A stretch of 64,000 nucleotides of DNA from assembly GCF_000292245.2 (NCBI RefSeq), contig NZ_ALPT02000008.1, forward strand, positions 1-64,000, written 5' to 3'. This document shows positions 26,516 through 36,138 of the stretch, in pieces. Source of the DNA: Alkalihalobacillus alcalophilus ATCC 27647 = CGMCC 1.3604. Lineage in GTDB: Bacteria; Bacillota; Bacilli; Bacillales; Bacillaceae_D. The number at the start of each line of letters is the position of its first letter. Position 1 is the stretch's first letter. The notes beneath the pieces are model-generated. The model made no database searches. It saw only the letters and a program-made list of their open reading frames with translations, and had not been told where the DNA came from. The translations under genes and the position numbers were made by a program.

Positions 26516-27595
26516 TCAACCCTCCAGCACTTTTGAAATGATTTTTATATCTGGTCCAAGCTGTTTCACCGTAACAAATTCTAATCGTAAATGATTAGCT
26601 AAAGACTTAATTCCATTTCCGCCTGAAAAAGTCGGAGCCATTTCACCAGCAAGCATCTTCGGGGCAAAATAAGTAATAACTTGTTGGACAAGTTTCTTTT
26701 CAATAAATTGTCCGTGAATTTGTGAGCCACCTTCAACAAATAAGGAGGTGATTTCCTGCTGACCAAGGGTACGGAGCACATGATTTAAATCGGTTCCAAT
26801 CTGATAAACTTCCACTCCTACACTTTCCAGCTTTTTCACTTTTTCTAAAGGTGCTTCTGAATTTGTAAACACCCAAGTAGGAGCAAGTCCATCTGTTACA
26901 AGCTTTGAATCCAGTGGGATTCGGAGCTTACGGTCCAAAACAATTCGAATTGGATTTTTACCGCCAGATTCAAGTCGTGTTGTTAACGTCGGATTATCAG
27001 CAAGGACTGTTCCAATCCCTACCAAAATCGCATCATGTTTATGTCTGTATTGGTGTACATCCGCCCGAGCTTCCTCACTCGTAATCCATTTACTTTCACC
27101 GGTAACCGTAGCTATTTTTCCATCTAAAGTCATCGCTGCTTTTAACGTGACATACGGCTGTTTAGTTAATATATAATAAAAGAAGACTTCGTTTAATTGA
27201 ATCGCTTCTTGTTCACATATACCTACTGTCACTTCGATGCCTGCTTCTTTTAGACGAGCAATACCTGTACCTGACACTTGTGGATTCGGATCAACAGTCG
27301 CGACCACGACTCTTTTTACTTTCTTTTCGACTAACAAATTGGCACATGGTGGGGTTTTACCATAATGACTACAAGGTTCCAACGTCACATAAACGGTTGC
27401 CCCATCCGCCTTTTCACCTGCCATTTGCAAGGCAAGTACTTCTGCATGACCTTCGCCACGTTTGAGATGAGCACCAAAACCAACGACCTGGCCATCCTTC
27501 ACAACAACTGCACCTACCACAGGGTTTGGAGACGTTTGTCCTTCTGTTTTTTCAGCTAATCGAATCGCCAACTCCATATATTCCTGATCCGTCAC
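26516..27595 (-). CDS. ribD: Bifunctional pyrimidine deaminase/reductase
   Basis: Second and third riboflavin steps. N-terminal cytidine-deaminase fold with zinc motifs HAEVLAL and PCSHYGKTPPC (~45-85); C-terminal reductase (~145-355) with ESKWITSEEAR, HDAILVGIGTVLADNPTLTTR and VEGGSQIHGQF. About 359 residues. The GTG at 27595 lies eight bases from AGGAGG and is the best-placed start; an ATG two codons earlier is only one base from that site. First gene of ribDEBAH. Confidence 0.95.
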   Translation of the reverse strand: MTDQEYMELAIRLAEKTEGQTSPNPVVGAVVVKDGQVVGFGAHLKRGEGHAEVLALQMAGEKADGATVYVTLEPCSHYGKTPPCANLLVEKKVKRVVVATVDPNPQVSGTGIARLKEAGIEVTVGICEQEAIQLNEVFFYYILTKQPYVTLKAAMTLDGKIATVTGESKWITSEEARADVHQYRHKHDAILVGIGTVLADNPTLTTRLESGGKNPIRIVLDRKLRIPLDSKLVTDGLAPTWVFTNSEAPLEKVKKLESVGVEVYQIGTDLNHVLRTLGQQEITSLFVEGGSQIHGQFIEKKLVQQVITYFAPKMLAGEMAPTFSGGNGIKSLANHLRLEFVTVKQLGPDIKIISKVLEG

Positions 27596-27619
27596 TTCCA
27601 TCACCTCCTAATAAAAACG

Positions 27620-27651
27620 AAAAAACCCCGAAAGATATGATCTCCCGGGGG
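27620..27651 (-). terminator. Riboswitch-associated intrinsic terminator before ribD
   Basis: On the minus strand CCCCGGGAGAT pairs with ATCTTTCGGGG (11 bp, two G-T pairs) around CAT, followed by TTTTTTCG. It lies 25 bases before ribD and about 140 bases after the FMN aptamer, so it can act as the expression platform. Confidence 0.88.
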
Positions 27652-27792
27652 TATGTAAAAAATAGCACTTAATAAGCCTAAATGTAGCCATATTTAAATA
27701 AAACGGTAGATCCGCTTTTTTAAATAGAGCAAATAGACGCAAACAAACTATCAAAAAAAGACAGATTGATTGTGTAAACAAATAGACATGCT

Positions 27793-27939
27793 CTCCTTCT
27801 CCCATCCAGACTATTACTGTCGGTCCTAGACTTACACTAGGTCAGCCGCTTATTAATAAAAAACGAATACGCGGGTCACGGACTAAGAGGGTAAACCCTC
27901 ATCACCGCCGGTGGGGAATTGCACCCCGCCCCGAAGGAT
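27793..27939 (-). promoter_or_regulatory. FMN riboswitch (RFN element)
   Basis: On the minus strand the conserved blocks appear in order: TCCTTCGGGGCGGGGTGCAA, TTCCCCACCGGCGGTGAT, TTAGTCCGTGACCCG, a variable arm, CTAGGACCGACAGT and GGATGGGAGAAGGAG. The closing helix pairs TCCTTC with GAAGGA. High FMN should favour the terminator at 27620 and switch off ribDEBAH. Confidence 0.97.
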
Positions 27940-27987
27940 TATATGAAATTTTTCTCCACTTATAGTTCAAACATTGGATTGATTTGA

Positions 27988-28016
27988 ATTTTATCACCAG
28001 CACTTTGAAATTGCAA
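27988..28016 (-). promoter_or_regulatory. Likely sigma-A promoter of the rib operon
   Basis: On the minus strand TTGCAA (28016-28011), a 17-bp spacer and TAAAAT (27993-27988). It would start transcription roughly 40 bases before the FMN aptamer. Confidence 0.7.
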
Positions 28017-28140
28017 GAAATTAAATTTGATATCATCTCCCTAACCAATATTTTAGTTCATCAATGGCCAATTGTTAATCAAATCTAAATTAGCAATTAT
28101 ACTTTAACCTAATTTAAGCACAATCGTTTTTTCATAATCA

Positions 28141-28866
28141 AAACCACCAGTGTGAACTGGTGGTTTACTCTGCGGCTGAAAGCCTTTCTTACCGGCCTTG
28201 GCCTTAAAGGCCCACTGATACGGTTTCCCTCTTGCACCACATTCACTCACTAATTCTAAAGAATTTCTTTATTTCTTCTTATTTTTCTCACCAGTAAATG
28301 GGTCATAGTCTTCGAACAATGATAACTGGTCACCCATATAGTCTTCTTTTAGCTGATTCCTAATGTATTCTTGTATTTGTTTTTTGTTTCTTCCTACTGT
28401 ATCAACATAGAAACCTCTACACCAAAACTTCCTGTTCCCATAGCGATACTTCAAATTGGCATGCCGATCAAATATCATCAGCCTACTTTTTCCTTTTAAG
28501 TATCCCATGAATTGTGACACACTTAACTTTGGAGGAATACTTACTAACATATGGATGTGATCCGGACAAGCATTTGCTTCATGGATTACTACACCTTTTC
28601 TTTCACATAAATCTCTTATGATTTGTCCGATACTTTTTTTATATTTTCCATAGATGATTTGTCTTCTATATTTTGGTGCAAACACAATGTGATACTTACA
28701 ATTCCATGTTGTGTGTGCTAAACTATTCATGTCCTTCACAGGGCATACCTCCTTCTTTGGTGAGATGAAGCGGTCGGGAAACCAACTTTATCCTACCATG
28801 GAAGTGAGGTTTTTTTAATACCACGCTTGAAGCTCTTTTGAACCCCCGGCATAGCCAGGGGTTTTC
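28141..28866 (-). mobile_element. IS200-type insertion sequence
   Basis: A single TnpA gene is bounded by two subterminal hairpins: ACCACCAG/CTGGTGGT at 28143-28164, and CCCCCGGC with GCCAGGGG around ATA at about 28843-28863. There are no long terminal inverted repeats, as expected for IS200/IS605 elements that move as single strands. It lies between the rib promoter region and the glcB terminator and breaks neither. Exact ends cannot be fixed without an empty site. Confidence 0.82.
28269..28739 (-). CDS. tnpA: IS200-family transposase TnpA (Y1 HUH)
   Basis: 156 residues, the normal size for IS200 TnpA. The HUH metal motif is His61-Ile-His63 in CPDHIHMLVSIPP; the catalytic tyrosine is probably Tyr125 in EYIRNQ. 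The frame is intact, so the element may be active. The GTG start at 28739 follows GAAGGAGG. Typical N-terminal NCKYHIVFAPKYRRQ is present. No TnpB accompanies it. Confidence 0.95.
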   Translation of the reverse strand: MKDMNSLAHTTWNCKYHIVFAPKYRRQIIYGKYKKSIGQIIRDLCERKGVVIHEANACPDHIHMLVSIPPKLSVSQFMGYLKGKSRLMIFDRHANLKYRYGNRKFWCRGFYVDTVGRNKKQIQEYIRNQLKEDYMGDQLSLFEDYDPFTGEKNKKK

Positions 28867-28872
28867 GAAAAC

Positions 28873-28922
28873 CAAAAAAAGGCTTGCCAACTGTCTCGTT
28901 TCCGAGATTTTGTCGACAAGCT
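28873..28922 (-). terminator. Terminator after glcB
   Basis: On the minus strand GCTTGTC pairs with GGCAAGC, with an inner CTCGGAAACGAG hairpin, then TTTTTTT. Confidence 0.82.
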
Positions 28923-28968
28923 CAACTAAACATTTGAATACGTTTGGCACTTTGTTGTTCTGCTCTAT

Positions 28969-31152
28969 TTATATACTTTGTTTTTGTAAATGTTCTTCTT
29001 TTTCTTTAAGTCGATAGCGATGTAAAATCGGCTCCGTATAACCATTTGGTTGTTCTCTACCTTTAAGTACTAACTCTAGTGCCGCTTCAAAAGCATTAGA
29101 ACGTTCCCCATTATGAACTAATACTCGGTATGTCTTATCATTACAGTTTTGTTCATCCACGACTTTAGCCATTCGATAAAAGGTGTCAATGACTTGTTCT
29201 TCCGTACAAATCTGATGGTGCAACCAATTAGCGATATGCTGACTTGAAATCCTTAATGTCGCCCGATCTTCCATTAGCCCAACATTATGAATATCTGGTA
29301 CTTTAGAGCAACCAACCCCATGATGAACCCATCGCACAACATACCCTAATATTCCTTGTACATTGTTATCTAATTCATTTTGAATCGTTTGCTTATCCCA
29401 AGCACGATCTTCTGAAATCGGTGGTGTTAAAATCTCTTCTAAGTACGAATGATTATCTTCACGTTTGTTCGTTTGAACATCAACTACATTAATTTGGTGA
29501 TAGTGAATTGCATGTAAAGTAGCCGCTGTTGGAGATGGAACCCAGGCTGTGTTCGCTCCTGACTTCGGATGATCGATTTTTAGCTCTAACATTGCTTTCA
29601 TCTCATCTGGCATCGCCCACATTCCTTTACCGATCTGAGCACGCTGTTGGAATCCGGTTTTTAAGCCACTTTTTACATTTGACCGTTCATAGGCCTGTAA
29701 CCATTTCTCCTGCTTCATTTCTGCTTTTGGAACGACTGGTCCTAGCTCCATTGAAGTAAAGATTTCATCACCAGTGCGGTCTAAAAACCCTGTATTAATA
29801 AAGGCAATCCGCTCTTTTACTTTTTCAATACAATTAATTAAATTTACGGATGTACGACGTTCTTCATCCATTACCCCTATCTTTAATGTATAACGCTCCA
29901 TTTCTAGCATATCTTCCACCATATTAAACATGCGGTTAGCGAACTCGACTTCTTCGGAACCATGCATTTTTGGTTTTACGATATAAATCGAACGTTCCTT
30001 TGAATTTTTAAGCTCACTTAAGCCGATAATGGAATGTTTCGCAATCAAACTTGTTATGACCGCATCAATAATACCCTCTGGCACTTCTTGACCAACCTTA
30101 TCTAAAATAAGATTGGAAGTCATAAGATGGCCGACATTACGAATGAACATGAGGGAGCGACCTGATAGGGAAAATTCCTCCCCATTCCCTCTTTTATAAT
30201 GACGGTCTTGATTTAATTGCCGAAGCAGTTGCACTCCATTTTTAGTAAAAGTTGATGTTAGACTTCCGTTCATTAAACCAAGCCAGTTCCGATAAATATG
30301 CACTTTATCAGTAGTATCAACAGCCGCAACTGAATCTTCACAATCCATGATTGTCGTTAGAGCCGATTCTAAAATAATATCTTTAATTCCCGCCTGATCA
30401 AGCTGACCAATCTCATCATGTCGATCGATTTTAATCTCGAAATGAAGTTGATGATTTTGAACTAGGATTGTTTTAGGATCATCCACTTCACCGGCATAAC
30501 CTACAAACTTCTCCGGATCTTTTAATTTAGTCACCTGACCATTTTCTAACGTAATAGAAAGCGTCCCTGCTGTGATTTGATACTGTTTAGCTTCACTATG
30601 ACTCCCTTGCTCTAAAGGAATGACTTGGTCGAGAAATTGCTTTGTATACTCGACTACTTTTTGCCCTCGTAGTGGATTGTATTGAGCTGTTATTTTTGTA
30701 TCTTCACTTTCATCAAGCACATTTGTTCCATAAAGGGCATCATAAAGACTCCCCCATCTCGCGTTTGCTGCATTAATCGCATATCTTGCATTGTCTAAAG
30801 GAACAACGAGTTGCGGACCAGCTTGCCTAGCAATTTCCTCATCAACATTTTCTGTTGTAATTTGAAAATCAGCCACACGTTTTTCTAAATAACCAATTTC
30901 CGTTAAGAACTCTTGATATGCCTTTGCTTCAAACTCTCGATTATTTTGATACCATTGATTTATTTGTTCTTGCAAATGCACTCGTTTTGATAACAATTGA
31001 TGATTAATTGGGCTTAAATCTTCAATTAGGTTTTCAAAGTTTGCCCAAAACTGTTCTTTATCTAAATCTAATCCTATTAACGCTTCGTTTTCAACAAAGT
31101 GAACGAGCTCTTCTGCCACTTGAATTTGTCCGATCTTTTTATACGGTTTCAA
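28969..31152 (-). CDS. glcB: Malate synthase G
   Basis: Condenses glyoxylate with acetyl-CoA to malate, the second step of the glyoxylate shunt. 727 residues, the long G-form. Family segments: TTIMDCEDSVAAVDTTDKVH, LSGRSLMFIRNVGHLMT, YIVKPKMHGSEEVEFA, RRTSVNLINCIEKVKERI, and AWVPSPTAATLHAIHYHQ near the end. Start is a TTG behind GGGAGGTATGAATAA; a nearby ATG stops after three codons. Downstream of aceA, but separated from it by a small gene and a terminator. Confidence 0.95.
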   Translation of the reverse strand: MKPYKKIGQIQVAEELVHFVENEALIGLDLDKEQFWANFENLIEDLSPINHQLLSKRVHLQEQINQWYQNNREFEAKAYQEFLTEIGYLEKRVADFQITTENVDEEIARQAGPQLVVPLDNARYAINAANARWGSLYDALYGTNVLDESEDTKITAQYNPLRGQKVVEYTKQFLDQVIPLEQGSHSEAKQYQITAGTLSITLENGQVTKLKDPEKFVGYAGEVDDPKTILVQNHQLHFEIKIDRHDEIGQLDQAGIKDIILESALTTIMDCEDSVAAVDTTDKVHIYRNWLGLMNGSLTSTFTKNGVQLLRQLNQDRHYKRGNGEEFSLSGRSLMFIRNVGHLMTSNLILDKVGQEVPEGIIDAVITSLIAKHSIIGLSELKNSKERSIYIVKPKMHGSEEVEFANRMFNMVEDMLEMERYTLKIGVMDEERRTSVNLINCIEKVKERIAFINTGFLDRTGDEIFTSMELGPVVPKAEMKQEKWLQAYERSNVKSGLKTGFQQRAQIGKGMWAMPDEMKAMLELKIDHPKSGANTAWVPSPTAATLHAIHYHQINVVDVQTNKREDNHSYLEEILTPPISEDRAWDKQTIQNELDNNVQGILGYVVRWVHHGVGCSKVPDIHNVGLMEDRATLRISSQHIANWLHHQICTEEQVIDTFYRMAKVVDEQNCNDKTYRVLVHNGERSNAFEAALELVLKGREQPNGYTEPILHRYRLKEKEEHLQKQSI

Positions 31153-31176
31153 TTATTCATACCTCCCAACCACTTT

Positions 31177-31216
31177 TAAAAAAAGAAGGGTTGTTCAATA
31201 CCTTCAACCCTTCTTA
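31177..31216 (-). terminator. Terminator between the zinc-ribbon gene and glcB
   Basis: AAGAAGGGTTG pairs with CAACCCTTCTT around GAAGGTATTGAA-type loop, then TTTTTTT on the minus strand. It ends 25 bases before the glcB start, so it may limit readthrough from aceA. Confidence 0.88.
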
Positions 31217-31302
31217 CATAAATATAATTCGCAATATTCCGTCTTTAATTCCGAGAAAACGTTCTTTGACCGAGAAGTGAACGATATAAAATAGGGTAGA
31301 AT

Positions 31303-31425
31303 TTATTCTGTTTCTTTTCTTAAACAATGGTCGCATTTTGTCATATACGTATCTGTTGGTGTCTTGACTGGATGACCACAATCCGCACAAATGATCATAC
31401 TTGTTTTAGTTGTTTTCGTTTTCAT
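31303..31425 (-). CDS. Small zinc-ribbon protein (possibly YhfH-like)
   Basis: A 40-residue frame with a strong ribosome site (GGGAGGGTTTATT before ATG). Four cysteines stand as two pairs, CADCGHP and CDHC, spaced 17 residues apart, the usual spacing for a zinc ribbon. The first ten residues are basic and threonine-rich. Short proteins of the YhfH family in Bacillus look like this, but I cannot confirm that by search. It lies between aceA and glcB on the same strand, closed by its own terminator. Confidence 0.8.
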   Translation of the reverse strand: MKTKTTKTSMIICADCGHPVKTPTDTYMTKCDHCLRKETE

Positions 31426-31584
31426 AATAAACCCTCCCTATTTTTGATAATAAATAAAATGAACCTTCCATCACATTGGCTTTTAACCAATCTAACTAGA
31501 TGAAGTATTCCTTCTAAATAAAGGCTAAGCGTCTATCACGCTTGCCCTCCTCCACTTCTCGGAGATTTGAAGGCATCACTTCTT

Positions 31585-32868
31585 TTAGCTTGAAATAAAC
31601 TGTTCTGTTTCCGTTGAGTTTTTCATTGCGGTTGTGGAAGAAGTTCCTCCCGTTATGATTTGAGACACTTCATCAAAATAACCAGTTCCAACTTCTCGTT
31701 GGTGCCTTGTAGCCGTATAACCATATTTTTCACTCGCAAATTCTTCTTGTTGTAATTTGGAATAAGCAGCCATCCCATGTTCTTTATAACCTCGAGCAAG
31801 TTCAAACATGCTATGATTTAATGCATGGAAGCCTGCAAGTGTTACAAATTGGAATTTATATCCCATAGTTCCAAGTTCTCTTTGATATTTTTCAATCGTC
31901 TCATCATCAAGTTTTGCTTTCCAATTAAACGATGGTGAACAATTGTAGGCAAGCAATTTATCTGGATACTCAGCATGAATAGCATCAGCGAACACTTGAG
32001 CTTCCTCTAGATTTGGTTCTGCTGTTTCACACCAAATTAAATCGGCATATGGAGCATAAGCAAGCCCTCTTGCAATCGCTTGATCAATCCCTGGTTTTGT
32101 TCGATAAAAGCCTTCAGGAGTTCGTTCTTCTGTAATAAATGGCGCATCATAAGGATCAATATTACTAGTAATTAAGTCAGCTGCATTAGCATCTGTACGA
32201 GCAATCAATACGGTTGGAACACCTAATACGTCAGCTGCTAATCGTGCTGAGATTAAGTTTTTAATCGCTTGTTGTGTTGGCAATAACACTTTCCCGCCTA
32301 GGTGGCCACATTTTTTTTCTGAAGCAAGTTGGTCCTCAAAGTGAACGCCTGCTGCTCCTGCTTCAATCATTCCTTTCATTAATTCAAAGACATTTAGTTG
32401 CCCACCGAATCCAGCTTCCGCATCTGCGACAATTGGTGCAAACCAGTCTGTATCATTTTTACCTTCCATATGTTCAATTTGGTCAGCTCGTTGCAAGGCT
32501 TGATTAATTCTTTTCACAACAGCTGGCACACTATTTGCTGGATATAAGCTTTGATCCGGATACATCTGTCCAGATAAATTAGCATCTGCTGCTACTTGCC
32601 AACCACTTAAATAAATTGCCTTTAAGCCCGCTTTTACTTGTTGAACGGCTTGGTTTCCAGTTAGTGCCCCAAGTGCATGAATATAGTCCTCTTCATTCAA
32701 CGATTCCCAAAGCCTTTTAGCCCCTCTTTCGGCCAATGTATATTCAATTTGTAGAGAACCTCTTAATTTCAATACCTCTTCAGCTGAATAAGGTCTTGTA
32801 ATTCCATTCCAGCGGCTCTCATTTTGCCACATCTCCTGCAATGCTTGTAATTGTTGGTTATGATCCAT
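31585..32868 (-). CDS. aceA: Isocitrate lyase
   Basis: Splits isocitrate into glyoxylate and succinate, first step of the glyoxylate shunt. 427 residues from ATG 32868. The catalytic loop is EKKCGHLGG with Cys187; the metal site lies in [11 protein letters not shown], and [12 protein letters not shown] and [10 protein letters not shown] are family blocks. An in-frame extension of 12 residues upstream has no family support. No convincing catabolite-repression (cre) site was found upstream by eye. The enzyme distinguishes this genome from B. subtilis, which lacks the shunt. Confidence 0.96.
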   Translation of the reverse strand: MDHNQQLQALQEMWQNESRWNGITRPYSAEEVLKLRGSLQIEYTLAERGAKRLWESLNEEDYIHALGALTGNQAVQQVKAGLKAIYLSGWQVAADANLSGQMYPDQSLYPANSVPAVVKRINQALQRADQIEHMEGKNDTDWFAPIVADAEAGFGGQLNVFELMKGMIEAGAAGVHFEDQLASEKKCGHLGGKVLLPTQQAIKNLISARLAADVLGVPTVLIARTDANAADLITSNIDPYDAPFITEERTPEGFYRTKPGIDQAIARGLAYAPYADLIWCETAEPNLEEAQVFADAIHAEYPDKLLAYNCSPSFNWKAKLDDETIEKYQRELGTMGYKFQFVTLAGFHALNHSMFELARGYKEHGMAAYSKLQQEEFASEKYGYTATRHQREVGTGYFDEVSQIITGGTSSTTAMKNSTETEQFISS

Positions 32869-33225
32869 GTTTCCCCACGCCTTTCTCCTCGTTTTTGATT
32901 TCATTTTTTTGTTTCTTAAGTATTTTTAAAACAGAATTTCATCAAAATAAGCGTCAAACATTTACCATTATTTACATCTATCTAAAGAAATGTGACACCC
33001 CTTCCTAACTTGTTAAATCTATTATATAACAGTTAATGTTTTTTGTGAACAGTTTTTTTAAAATAGTTTGAATATTGCTATTAAAGCATTTAGTTGTTGT
33101 GCAACAGAAGAACTTAAAAACGTTGATGCATCAATATTTCTGGTTTTTTTCTCCATTAAAAAATATTTTTATTCCTCCGATTTATTTCAAGATTATAAAC
33201 TTTAAAAATGAACGAATAACATTAT
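32869..33225. other. Intergenic region upstream of aceA
   Basis: About 357 AT-rich bases. It must hold the aceA promoter, but no element stands out clearly. A plus-strand frame at 33075-33284 lacks a ribosome site and looks accidental. Confidence 0.6.
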
Positions 33226-33263
33226 TAAAGACCTGTGAGGAATTTTTCCTCACAGGTCTTTTA
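33226..33263. terminator. Terminator after the thiolase gene
   Basis: GACCTGTGAGG pairs perfectly with CCTCACAGGTC around AATTTTT. The plus side is followed by TTTTATC and the minus side by TTTAATAA, so it can work on the minus strand for the gene cluster ending at 33341. Confidence 0.82.
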
Positions 33264-33340
33264 TCTATCGTTTATGATGATTAGAAAGGGAATATGTGCT
33301 CAACGCTTCGCTTTCGCTGTTTGAGTCTGTCTTGTCATGT

Positions 33341-34519
33341 TCACTTAACTTCGATCATCACAGCGTCTCCTTGGCCACCACCACTACAAATGGCGGCAAC
33401 CCCTATTCCTCCTCCTCTTCGTTTCAGTTCGTAAACGAGTGTTAATAAAATCCTCGCACCACTAGCTCCAATTGGATGACCAAGGGCAATCGCCCCACCA
33501 TTTACATTGACCTTATCAGGGGTTAAACCTGCTATTTTATTACTAGCCAAGGCAACAGCGGCAAAGGCTTCATTAATTTCAAACAATGAAATATCGCTTT
33601 CCTTTTTGCCAGTTTTCTTAAGAAGCTTCTCAATTACTAAACCTGGTGTTTGCGGGAAATCTTTGGCTTGTGTAGCAACCTCAGCATGACCAAGAATTGT
33701 TGCTAACGGTTCTATCCCTTGATTATGAGCCTCTTCTTCATTCATTAAAACAAGGGCTGCTGCCCCATCGTTGACACCTGGTGCATTTCCAGCCGTAATC
33801 GTCCCTTCCTTACCAAAAATAGGCTTTAAAGCGGCTAAAGCTTCTAAACTCGCCTTTGCTCGTGGTGCTTCATCCTTCTCGATTAGAATCGGCTCACCTT
33901 TACGAGGGTGGATTTGTACCGGAACAATTTCTTCTGCTAGTCGTCCTGATTCGATCGCACGAACAGCTCGCTGGTGGCTTCTATAAGCCCACTCATCCTG
34001 TTCGTCACGAGATATTTCTAATAGAGCTGCTGTCTCATTCCCATATTGCCCCATATGAACCCCTGTAAAACTACAAGATAGGCCATCATGAACCATCAGA
34101 TCAACGAGAGGAGTATCCCCCATTCGTGCTCCCCACCTCGCCTTTGGTAACACATAGGGAGTGTTTGACATCGATTCCATCCCTCCGGCAACGATGATTT
34201 TTTCATCACCTGCACGGATGATCTGATCGGCTAATGAAACCGCCCTTAAACCTGAAGCACATACTTTATTAATCGTCTCTGTTTTTACGTGCCAAGGCAA
34301 CCCAGCTGCTCTGGCGGCTTGCCTTGAAGTGATTTGACCTTGCCCTGCTTGAAGAACATGGCCAAAAATCACTTCATCAACCTGATCGTTTTTAAGACTG
34401 GCTCGACTAACCGCCTCTTTAATGGCGATTCCACCTAATTCAACGGCCGATAAGGAGCTTAAATGACCGCCAAATTTCCCAAACGGCGTCCTTGCCCCAC
34501 TGACAATGACCGATTTCAT
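33341..34519 (-). CDS. Acetyl-CoA C-acetyltransferase (thiolase)
   Basis: Interconverts two acetyl-CoA and acetoacetyl-CoA. 392 residues with the nucleophile Cys87 in [10 protein letters not shown], the His in [15 protein letters not shown], and the second Cys in [14 protein letters not shown] follows AAGGAGG. It is the last gene of a six-gene run with carboxylase, lyase and dehydrogenase, so its likely job is to finish leucine breakdown by cleaving acetoacetyl-CoA. The same enzyme could serve polyhydroxybutyrate or fatty-acid turnover. Confidence 0.93.
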   Translation of the reverse strand: MKSVIVSGARTPFGKFGGHLSSLSAVELGGIAIKEAVSRASLKNDQVDEVIFGHVLQAGQGQITSRQAARAAGLPWHVKTETINKVCASGLRAVSLADQIIRAGDEKIIVAGGMESMSNTPYVLPKARWGARMGDTPLVDLMVHDGLSCSFTGVHMGQYGNETAALLEISRDEQDEWAYRSHQRAVRAIESGRLAEEIVPVQIHPRKGEPILIEKDEAPRAKASLEALAALKPIFGKEGTITAGNAPGVNDGAAALVLMNEEEAHNQGIEPLATILGHAEVATQAKDFPQTPGLVIEKLLKKTGKKESDISLFEINEAFAAVALASNKIAGLTPDKVNVNGGAIALGHPIGASGARILLTLVYELKRRGGGIGVAAICSGGGQGDAVMIEVK

Positions 34520-34550
34520 CGACTAAAACCTCCTTTCCTTTATCCTGAAA

Positions 34551-36095
34551 TTAAACAGGATAAACAGGGTGCTTACGATTCGTAAAATCAATGTGCTTAG
34601 ACTGATAGAGATCGTATCTTTTGACAAGTTCCTCTCTTAATTCGTTCCCATGAATAATTCCGTCAATCACCATTTCGGATGCTAATCGATACACATCAAT
34701 GTCAGCTTTATATTCAGCTCGTTTTTCTTCAATAAAAGCCGCCCTTTGTTCCTCTGGAAGCTCACTTATTTTTTTGGCATAAACAGCATTGACCGCAGCT
34801 TCTGGCCCCATTACCGCAATTTGTGCACTAGGTAGGGCAAGGCAGCAATCTGGTTCAAAGGCAGGGCCGCACATCGCATACAGACCCGCCCCATAAGCTT
34901 TACGAATAATGATCGAAATTTTCGGAACGGTTGCTTCTGAAATCGCGGCAACCATTTTGGCTCCGTGACGAATAATTCCGGCTTTCTCTACCTTAGTTCC
35001 AATCATAAACCCTGGAACATCCGTTAAGAAAAGCAAAGGAATATGATAAGCGTCACATAAATTCACAAACTTTGTTACTTTATCAGCTGAATCTGGGAAA
35101 AGAACCCCACCTTTAACACGTGGTTGATTTGCAACGATCCCGACTGAACGTCCATTCAGTCTCGCCACACCAGTAATAATCTCCGCTGCAAATAATTTCT
35201 TAATCTCAAAAAAGGAATCCTCATCAACAACGCGCTCAATTAACTCATACATATCAAAAGGCATGTTCTGATTTGACGGGATCATATCTTCAATTGTCTT
35301 CTCAAAACTCTTTGGCTCCACCGTCTCACTTATCGCTGGCCGCTTGGAATAATTGGCTGGAAAATAGGAGAGGTATTGACGCCCAAGAGCAATCGCTTCT
35401 TGTTCATTTGCTGCCAATATATCACCACAGCCGGAAACCGAGCAATGCATTCTCGCCCCACCCATTTCTTCTAATGTGACTTTCTCGCCAATAACCATCT
35501 CCGCCATTCTCGGTGAACCTAAATACATTGAAGCATTTTGATCAACCATTATGACGATATCACAAAAGGCGGGAATATAAGCTCCACCAGCTGCTGAAGG
35601 TCCGAATAACAAACAAACTTGCGGAACTCGCCCTGATAATTTTATTTGATTATAGAAAATTCGACCTGCTCCTCGTCTCCCTGGAAACATTTCAACTTGA
35701 TCAGTAATACGTGCCCCAGCCGAATCGACTAAATAAAAGATCGGGACATTTAACTTTTCAGCTGTTTCTTGAATTCGAATCATTTTTTCGACCGTTCTTG
35801 CCCCCCACGAACCTGCTTTAATGGTCGAATCATTTGCCATCACACATACCGTTTGATCGTCAATTTTCCCTGTGCCTGTTACAACTCCGTCCGCAGCTAA
35901 CCCTTCTGACTCACAATTAGCAAATAAACCGTCTTCTACAAACGAATCTTGATCAAATAAAAGATTCAGTCGTTCTCTGACAAATAATTTCCCTTTATTT
36001 GCATTGCTTTCGTGATACTTAACTGCTCCACCTTTTTGAATGGATTCAATTCTAGTTTGTAATTCTTGTTGGAGTTTTTCAGTGTTTAATGACAT
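34551..36095 (-). CDS. yngE: Acyl-CoA carboxylase carboxyltransferase subunit (YngE-like)
   Basis: 514 residues, two crotonase-like halves of a biotin-dependent acyl-CoA carboxylase. Blocks include GGAVKYHESNANKGKLFVRE, GARTVEKMIRIQE, LFGPSAAGGAYIPAFCDI and FLTDVPGFMIGTKVEKAGII. With the HMG-CoA lyase and a dedicated biotin carboxylase beside it, 3-methylcrotonyl-CoA is the likely substrate; propionyl-CoA carboxylase is the main alternative. It starts behind AAGGAGGAAG. Confidence 0.9.
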   Translation of the reverse strand: MSLNTEKLQQELQTRIESIQKGGAVKYHESNANKGKLFVRERLNLLFDQDSFVEDGLFANCESEGLAADGVVTGTGKIDDQTVCVMANDSTIKAGSWGARTVEKMIRIQETAEKLNVPIFYLVDSAGARITDQVEMFPGRRGAGRIFYNQIKLSGRVPQVCLLFGPSAAGGAYIPAFCDIVIMVDQNASMYLGSPRMAEMVIGEKVTLEEMGGARMHCSVSGCGDILAANEQEAIALGRQYLSYFPANYSKRPAISETVEPKSFEKTIEDMIPSNQNMPFDMYELIERVVDEDSFFEIKKLFAAEIITGVARLNGRSVGIVANQPRVKGGVLFPDSADKVTKFVNLCDAYHIPLLFLTDVPGFMIGTKVEKAGIIRHGAKMVAAISEATVPKISIIIRKAYGAGLYAMCGPAFEPDCCLALPSAQIAVMGPEAAVNAVYAKKISELPEEQRAAFIEEKRAEYKADIDVYRLASEMVIDGIIHGNELREELVKRYDLYQSKHIDFTNRKHPVYPV

Positions 36096-36138
36096 AAGCC
36101 TTCCTCCTTATCAAGCAAACTTTAGCTAAAAATTCTAT

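Noticed and set aside
32869..33060. Catabolite-repression (cre) site upstream of aceA
   Set aside because: The AAGCGTCAAACA stretch lacks the required TG and paired CA positions of the cre consensus.
33075..33284. Plus-strand ORF of 69 codons upstream of aceA
   Set aside because: No ribosome site, low-complexity composition, and it runs through a terminator hairpin.
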